Below, piece by piece: positions 7,090-11,452 of a stretch of DNA of 11,452 bases. Where the stretch lies: positions 1 to 11,452 of the forward strand of contig WRCR01000087.1 of the NCBI GenBank assembly GCA_009783865.1, given 5' to 3'. The DNA comes from Planctomycetaceae bacterium (GTDB lineage Bacteria > Planctomycetota > Planctomycetia > Pirellulales > Thermoguttaceae). The notes under the pieces are model-generated. The model worked only from the letters and a program-made list of their open reading frames with translations, was not told where the DNA came from and searched no databases. The stretch's first letter is position 1. Each line of letters begins with the position of its first letter. The translations under genes and the position numbers were made by a program.

Positions 7090-9189
7090 CTATTTGGCAG
7101 GATTTAATAATTTTGGCTTTTGAACATCTTCGCTCATTTGCCGGGGCAGTTCATACACATCGCCGTTTTTATTACTGAAATACAGCGTCGATTCCGATCT
7201 CTTACGTCCATGTCCCGATGCCCAGAAAGCATAAAAGTCCGGGTGTGCATTCACGGGTCGTCTCGGATAAGCGTGATTGAGTTCACTGTTCGCCGTCATT
7301 TGTCTTTCTTTTTTCCACGTGCTGCCAAGGTCCTTGCTCGTCCACATAGCGACCTCACCGCCGGTATTGAACAGTTGCGGACCTTGCTCCGTTGTTCCAA
7401 TGACTCGCAGGAAATCATTCTCTTCAACATAAAGCGAACCGAAATCGTAATTGCTGTTGGAATCGCAAACATGCCGAATTCGCCACTCGGTACCAGTCCA
7501 GCGTGCAGTGAGCCAGCGGCGCGGGTCATTCTTCGGACCGGTTTCATAACCCTTACTGGTCAGGTAAAGAATTATCGGATTACCCTTGGAATCGAAGTTG
7601 ACATCCATAGTATAAACATTGAGTCCCTCGGCGAAATAATCGTGAACAAGTGCTTTGTTGTTGATTTCCAAAAGCGGCGTTTCGACGGTCTCGCCCTTGA
7701 TGTTTTTCCACGTTGCGGCACAATCAAAGGTCTCTGCGTAATATAAATTGGTTCTGTAATTCAAACCGACGCGTCCCGTTGCCTTATCGTTTGGATGAAA
7801 ATTGAACGCTGTTCCGACCTTTTCTTCCTTATACATTCCTGATGACTGGTAATGTCCATACTCGGTACCGGCTAATACTTTCCACTCTGACCATTTCACA
7901 CCGTCTGGACTCGAAAACGAACAGAGGATTCGTGCCGCAAGAGTTTGCGGGTCGTTCAGAACCCGCTTGTCGTAAGTCGTGAACAGCACAGTGAACCCTT
8001 TGTCTTTCATGTGATAAACCTGAAAATACGAAAAGTTGGTCATCGGTACATCTTCGCCGTTGACCCGTTTTGTCGGATTAATGCGCTCAAACTCTTCGAT
8101 GTCGTATGGTTTCTTGCTTCGATGTATGAACGATGGACGAGACGTTCCATGTGAACTGGAAAATATCCAAATATATCCTTTGTCATCGATATTTATCACC
8201 GGATTATCGTGGGCATCGTTTGTTTTCTTATCGAGCAGAATCGTCGGTCTTGGAACGGTACCGGTTTTGTGGTCGAAGTATGAGATTTCATGCAGCAGTG
8301 TATTTTCCGTTTCCTTGTCAGTGCCGCCGTAACAGAAAAACGTTTTGTCAACCTTCGGAGCATAGAACGCAAACGGCGTAAGGTTCGTCAGATAGGTACC
8401 GAGTCCGCCGCTGTATTTGAAGACGAACTCATCATTAGACGGCTGGTTCATGTACCAGATTCCGCGATAACCGTCGTCCTTTTGATTTAGCAAAACTACT
8501 TCTCTGCTTACGGTACCCGGTTTGAATGCAACGGCTTTCGGACCTCCGGCAACAGAGTTTGTCCACTCGGCTTCCTTTTTTCCAGCGGCATCCCAGGCGG
8601 CAATCAGGGAGTCGTTCACTGCTTCACCTTTGAACACGTTTTGGATTTCATCAGCGGTCAAGGCGCGGTTCCAGAGTCGAATGTCATCCATCGAACCGGC
8701 GAGTTCCCTGCCTTTTTCCGCAACAGTACCGATGAGAAGCGGCATCTTGAAAGTATCACGTTTGCACGGAGCCGTTGTCGACGCTTGTTTTACTCCGTCC
8801 TTGTAGACAGAAATTGTCTCGCCGTCGTAAGTTCCGAGATAATGCGTCCACGTTTCGGGTTTCGGCAGCGGCGCAACCGCAACGCTGTAAGTTTTTCCTT
8901 CGCCGCCGGGAGTTGCCGGGGCATTCTCGACTATCATTCTGACACCGCCTCTGTGCAGGTATAGTGTAATATCATCTGCCGAACTGCCGAGCGACAAGAA
9001 GGTATTGGAGGTGTCGGTCTTCGCAACTCGTACCCAAACGGCGATGGAAAACGCTTTGGGATTGAGTTTAAGGTCTTTCGCTTCGACACGGTAACCGGTG
9101 GTTCCGTCAAAGGAAACTCCGCCGCCGGTTGGAGCAGCATAAATTGCCGAAGCAAGTAAAAAAACGCAAAGAAAAAGTATCTGTTTCAT
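7090..9189 (-). CDS. Secreted LamG domain plus BNR-4 repeat propeller protein (possible polysaccharide lyase)
   Basis: This 699-residue protein starts with a signal peptide (residues 1-19, MKQILFLCVFLLASAIYAA). Residues about 22-190 are a LamG/concanavalin-A-like domain (GVSFDGTTGYRV, AFSIAVWVRV, WTHYLGTYDG, MDDIRLWNRALTADEI), a usual carbohydrate-binding jelly roll. Residues about 230-680 form a BNR-4-type beta-propeller, starting LLNQKDDGYRGIWYMNQP and including DAHDNPVINIDDKGYIWIF (325-343). BNR-4 proteins include propeller lyases such as the PL24/PL25 ulvan lyases. Here two histidines exactly 20 residues apart (H327, H347), then Y388/Y392 and R409, could form a comparable site, but this is my inference and most BNR-4 proteins are untested. 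The start at 9189 is chosen for the signal peptide; the frame is open to a TTG at 9297 but that would bury the signal. No Shine-Dalgarno is present. The gene lies 64 bases after the AI-2E gene and probably has its own promoter. Confidence 0.8.
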   Translation of the reverse strand: MKQILFLCVFLLASAIYAAPTGGGVSFDGTTGYRVEAKDLKLNPKAFSIAVWVRVAKTDTSNTFLSLGSSADDITLYLHRGGVRMIVENAPATPGGEGKTYSVAVAPLPKPETWTHYLGTYDGETISVYKDGVKQASTTAPCKRDTFKMPLLIGTVAEKGRELAGSMDDIRLWNRALTADEIQNVFKGEAVNDSLIAAWDAAGKKEAEWTNSVAGGPKAVAFKPGTVSREVVLLNQKDDGYRGIWYMNQPSNDEFVFKYSGGLGTYLTNLTPFAFYAPKVDKTFFCYGGTDKETENTLLHEISYFDHKTGTVPRPTILLDKKTNDAHDNPVINIDDKGYIWIFSSSHGTSRPSFIHRSKKPYDIEEFERINPTKRVNGEDVPMTNFSYFQVYHMKDKGFTVLFTTYDKRVLNDPQTLAARILCSFSSPDGVKWSEWKVLAGTEYGHYQSSGMYKEEKVGTAFNFHPNDKATGRVGLNYRTNLYYAETFDCAATWKNIKGETVETPLLEINNKALVHDYFAEGLNVYTMDVNFDSKGNPIILYLTSKGYETGPKNDPRRWLTARWTGTEWRIRHVCDSNSNYDFGSLYVEENDFLRVIGTTEQGPQLFNTGGEVAMWTSKDLGSTWKKERQMTANSELNHAYPRRPVNAHPDFYAFWASGHGRKRSESTLYFSNKNGDVYELPRQMSEDVQKPKLLNPAK

Positions 9190-9206
9190 GGAAAGGACTG
9201 TAAAAA

Positions 9207-9236
9207 AATATAAATGTAATATAAACAATTCGACAA
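9207..9236 (-). promoter_or_regulatory. Candidate promoter for the LamG/BNR-4 gene
   Basis: On the minus strand, TTGTCG (9236-9231) and TATATT (9212-9207) are 18 bases apart in the very AT-rich 64-base gap. Transcription would start near 9200, giving a leader of only about 10 bases, which fits the absence of a Shine-Dalgarno sequence. The match is weak at -35 and could be chance. Confidence 0.3.
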
Positions 9237-9253
9237 GCCGTTGAAATAATTCG

Positions 9254-10750
9254 TTACTTGGCACTTTTCCATCGCCGGTCGTCCAGCAGTATCGCAATCC
9301 ATTTCGTTTCGGGAAATTCCTGCAAAATAATTTTTATCATAACTGTGAGCGGAGCAGCAAGGAACAAACCGATAGGTCCGAGAATCCAGCCCCAGAATAC
9401 CAGCGTCAATAAAATGACGACGGTCGATAAACCGAGTCCGTGTCCTAAAAATCGCGGCTCAAATCCGTAAGCAATCGTACATTCAAGAGCAACAAGACAC
9501 GCCGCATAAAGCAGCACGCCGGGTATATCGTAATTGATAAAAACCAAAATACCCGGTATTATTGCCGCCAATGTACCGCCGATGTTCGGAATATAATACA
9601 TGAAAAACGCAATGACCCCCCAGAAAAACCAAGCAGGAACCCCGAACATATAATATATGAACATTGCCGCTCCGCCGGACGCACAGTTGACAATGGTCTT
9701 CAGAACGAGATAATGCCGGACATCATGCGCTATCTGGTGAAGATGTTTGTTATTGATTGCCGCGTCTTTTCCAAGTGCGCGCTCCATCTTTGCCGAAAAC
9801 TGCGATGCTTCAATCAGCATAAATACTGTAAAAATCAGCACAAGAAAACTGCTCTCAACAAGATGGCGCAGTTGCAGAAACCCGCTTGCAATCCAATATG
9901 AAACATTCTGCGGGTCAAGTGCTATCAGCGGTTTTTCTTTATCGTGAACCATTTTAACCCACTGTTCGACTACTTCCGGGTCGCCCGCCGGCACATCTTC
10001 CGGCATTGACGGTTTCCAAAGCGGCAGCAGCGAAGTGCTTTCTTCGGTATGTGTGTCTTCTTTGTCACCGGCGGCATTGGAATTATCATCGTTTTGCGCC
10101 GCGGTGTCCTTATTTTTTTCATTCGGCGGTGATTTGGGCTTACCGTCTTTTTGTGATGTCGGTGGTGTATCCTTACCAACATCTTTTTCAGGTACCTTTT
10201 CGACAGCAACTGAATTGTCGTCTTTTACGACAACACCGTCTGTTTTCTTTTCTTCCGAAGGGCTTTGACTGTGCGGCTGAACCTTGCCGTTGACTTTTAT
10301 AATCTCTGATTTATCGTCGGTTTGCTTTTCCGTTTGTCCGCCGATGGAAAATCCCCAACTTTCCAGTTTCTTTTCGACTTGAGCATACTTCTCGGTAAAT
10401 CTATCCCGATATGCCGGTATCTTACCGATGTTTTCGTTCAGCGACTTTCCGATGAAGTACGTCAAGGCGACAAATAGAGCAATCGTACCGCCGATGACAA
10501 TGATATACGACAAAATTGTCGGACAGCGGTTTCTTTGCAGAAACCGCAGCGGAATTAACAGAACAATCGCAATGAAGAGTGCGAGCATTATCGGACCGAG
10601 CAAACCGCTCGCCGCCTTCATACCGGCAAGCACGACAACAATCGCTGCAATGGTATAAATCGCACCCGCTACCCGCGGCTTCATCTGTTTCGGCGGTTCC
10701 TGTTGACTGTTATCCGCACTGCTTCCGTAAATACCGCTTTCGCTACACAT
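9254..10750 (-). CDS. AI-2E / PerM family transporter with a large charged insertion
   Basis: This 498-residue polytopic inner-membrane protein belongs to the AI-2E exporter/PerM family (members export autoinducer-2 or act as cation/proton antiporters; most are untested). An N-terminal hydrophilic stretch (1-23) precedes membrane segments at about 29-45, 48-68 and 80-101. After the helical soluble part (about 103-135) comes an unusual low-complexity insertion, about residues 139-245, rich in Lys, Asp, Glu, Ser, Pro and Asn. The family core then resumes (WVKMVHDKEKPL, about 264), with further membrane segments from about 297 and the C-terminal signature EPRFLGHGLGLSTVVILLTL (about 431-450) followed by GWILGPIGLFLAAPL. 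Family members are usually near 350-380 residues, and the insertion accounts for the excess. The ATG at 10750 overlaps the deacetylase stop by 8 bases, suggesting translational coupling; an upstream in-frame TTG at 10789 is less likely. The substrate cannot be predicted. Confidence 0.85.
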   Translation of the reverse strand: MCSESGIYGSSADNSQQEPPKQMKPRVAGAIYTIAAIVVVLAGMKAASGLLGPIMLALFIAIVLLIPLRFLQRNRCPTILSYIIVIGGTIALFVALTYFIGKSLNENIGKIPAYRDRFTEKYAQVEKKLESWGFSIGGQTEKQTDDKSEIIKVNGKVQPHSQSPSEEKKTDGVVVKDDNSVAVEKVPEKDVGKDTPPTSQKDGKPKSPPNEKNKDTAAQNDDNSNAAGDKEDTHTEESTSLLPLWKPSMPEDVPAGDPEVVEQWVKMVHDKEKPLIALDPQNVSYWIASGFLQLRHLVESSFLVLIFTVFMLIEASQFSAKMERALGKDAAINNKHLHQIAHDVRHYLVLKTIVNCASGGAAMFIYYMFGVPAWFFWGVIAFFMYYIPNIGGTLAAIIPGILVFINYDIPGVLLYAACLVALECTIAYGFEPRFLGHGLGLSTVVILLTLVFWGWILGPIGLFLAAPLTVMIKIILQEFPETKWIAILLDDRRWKSAK

Positions 10751-11452
10751 TGAATATGTTTTCGTATTTCTTGACGTTGAAAATTTCAAACTTCGTTTCG
10801 AGCAGATATTCGTTTCCGCCGACTTTCTTCAATTCGTTGACTATCAAATCAATCTGCCGCTGACTCTTATACAAGGCAACCGCTTGCAGACGTTTTTCCA
10901 CTAAATCATCGGAAACGCGAACATGCATATTCGGAGTCGAAATGAAATCGCTGTAAGTTGCGTATTCATAAACGTTTGGAATCCGTTCAATCGGTTCGCC
11001 GAGTTCGGGCCAAATCGCTCCCTGCGCATGATAAATGCTAATCATCAGTTCATAACTGACCGCCTGATGGTCGGGGTGCAAATCCCGCCGGTTCGCAACA
11101 AAAATCCTGCTCGGCTTAATTTTACGGATAACCCACGTCATTGAATTTTCAATGCCGACTGCGCCGTTGATATAGTTCGGTAAAGATTTATCGGAAGCAA
11201 AACGCCGACCAATTGCGTGCGGCAAATTTGAATCGTTATAAGCGAATTGCGTCAGATTTGCGGCAGGAAGTCCCATGAAAGCGTATGAATCCTGCGCTTC
11301 TTTCTTTCGGATAGCGGCAATGGTATCTTTTTCTTCCGGCGAACAGTATCCCATCTCGCCGTTGGAAAAAACCTCTGCGTAGGTATCAACCCCGCTTTCA
11401 ATACCGGCAATGAAAGTCAGACCGGCACCGAGTACGACATCGTCGTCGTGCG
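10743..11452 (-). CDS. PIG-L / LmbE family deacetylase, 5' end outside the window (partial)
   Basis: The visible 235 residues run from the right edge to a TAG stop. The first complete codons read HDDDVVLGAG, the metal-binding motif of zinc-dependent PIG-L deacetylases (usually AHPDDExxGxG): the His and the two functional Asp residues are kept, while the usual Pro is Asp and the Glu is Val. Further on come SNGEMG (28-33), an Arg-Lys-Lys-Glu-Ala segment (about 48-52) and HPDHQA (from residue 125), the second metal motif. Family members remove N-acetyl groups from GlcNAc-type sugars in, for example, GPI precursors, mycothiol, bacillithiol and antibiotics; the substrate here is unknown. Only a short N-terminus should be missing because the first motif normally lies near the start. 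It overlaps the AI-2E gene by 8 bases and is likely cotranscribed with it. Confidence 0.85.
   Translation of the reverse strand, partial: HDDDVVLGAGLTFIAGIESGVDTYAEVFSNGEMGYCSPEEKDTIAAIRKKEAQDSYAFMGLPAANLTQFAYNDSNLPHAIGRRFASDKSLPNYINGAVGIENSMTWVIRKIKPSRIFVANRRDLHPDHQAVSYELMISIYHAQGAIWPELGEPIERIPNVYEYATYSDFISTPNMHVRVSDDLVEKRLQAVALYKSQRQIDLIVNELKKVGGNEYLLETKFEIFNVKKYENIFNV

Noticed and set aside
7120..7746. Plus-strand open frame of 208 codons opposite the BNR-4 gene
   Set aside because: There is no recognisable motif, and it is antisense to conserved propeller sequence, so it is a shadow frame.

Overview
The window looks like a piece of a planctomycete genome, or of a close relative in the PVC group. 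The strongest sign is a tandem pair of DUF1559 proteins carrying the FTLVELLVVIAIIG prepilin-like helix followed by the LLLPAVQAAREAARR segment, a family that is hugely expanded in Planctomycetes. A small TTR-like lipoprotein next to them, a divergent planctomycete-style GH10 and a LamG/BNR-4 protein fit the same origin. This assignment rests on protein families alone; no rRNA or tRNA is present.

All genes lie on the minus strand, so transcription runs from high to low coordinates. In that order: the 3' part of a PIG-L/LmbE-type deacetylase (runs off the right edge); an AI-2E/PerM-family membrane protein with a ~105-residue charged insertion, overlapping the deacetylase by 8 bases; a secreted LamG + BNR-4 propeller protein; two paralogous DUF1559 pseudopilin-like proteins; a small lipoprotein; a 744-residue secreted protein of unrecognised family that looks like an alpha/alpha-toroid plus beta-sandwich carbohydrate-active enzyme; a secreted GH10 enzyme; and finally a 5'-truncated scrap of an IS66-type transposase at the left edge. 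Gaps between genes are short (about 20 to 155 bases) and AT-rich. No gap exceeds 300 bases.

Functionally, the middle and left parts read as a polysaccharide-handling locus at the cell surface. Three exported carbohydrate-active proteins (BNR-4/LamG, toroid enzyme, GH10) flank a pseudopilin/lipoprotein cassette. The most plausible promoters lie upstream of the first DUF1559 gene and upstream of the BNR-4 gene. Only the two DUF1559 genes have clear Shine-Dalgarno sequences. The deacetylase and AI-2E genes form a separate, probably translationally coupled pair with no obvious link to polysaccharide use.

The best leads for something undescribed are the 744-residue toroid protein, the possible lyase site in the BNR-4 protein, the altered substrate-binding motifs of the GH10, the DUF1559-DUF1559-lipoprotein cassette sitting between secreted enzymes, and the AI-2E insertion. 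I found no CRISPR array, phage genes, toxin-antitoxin pair, tRNA or riboswitch.
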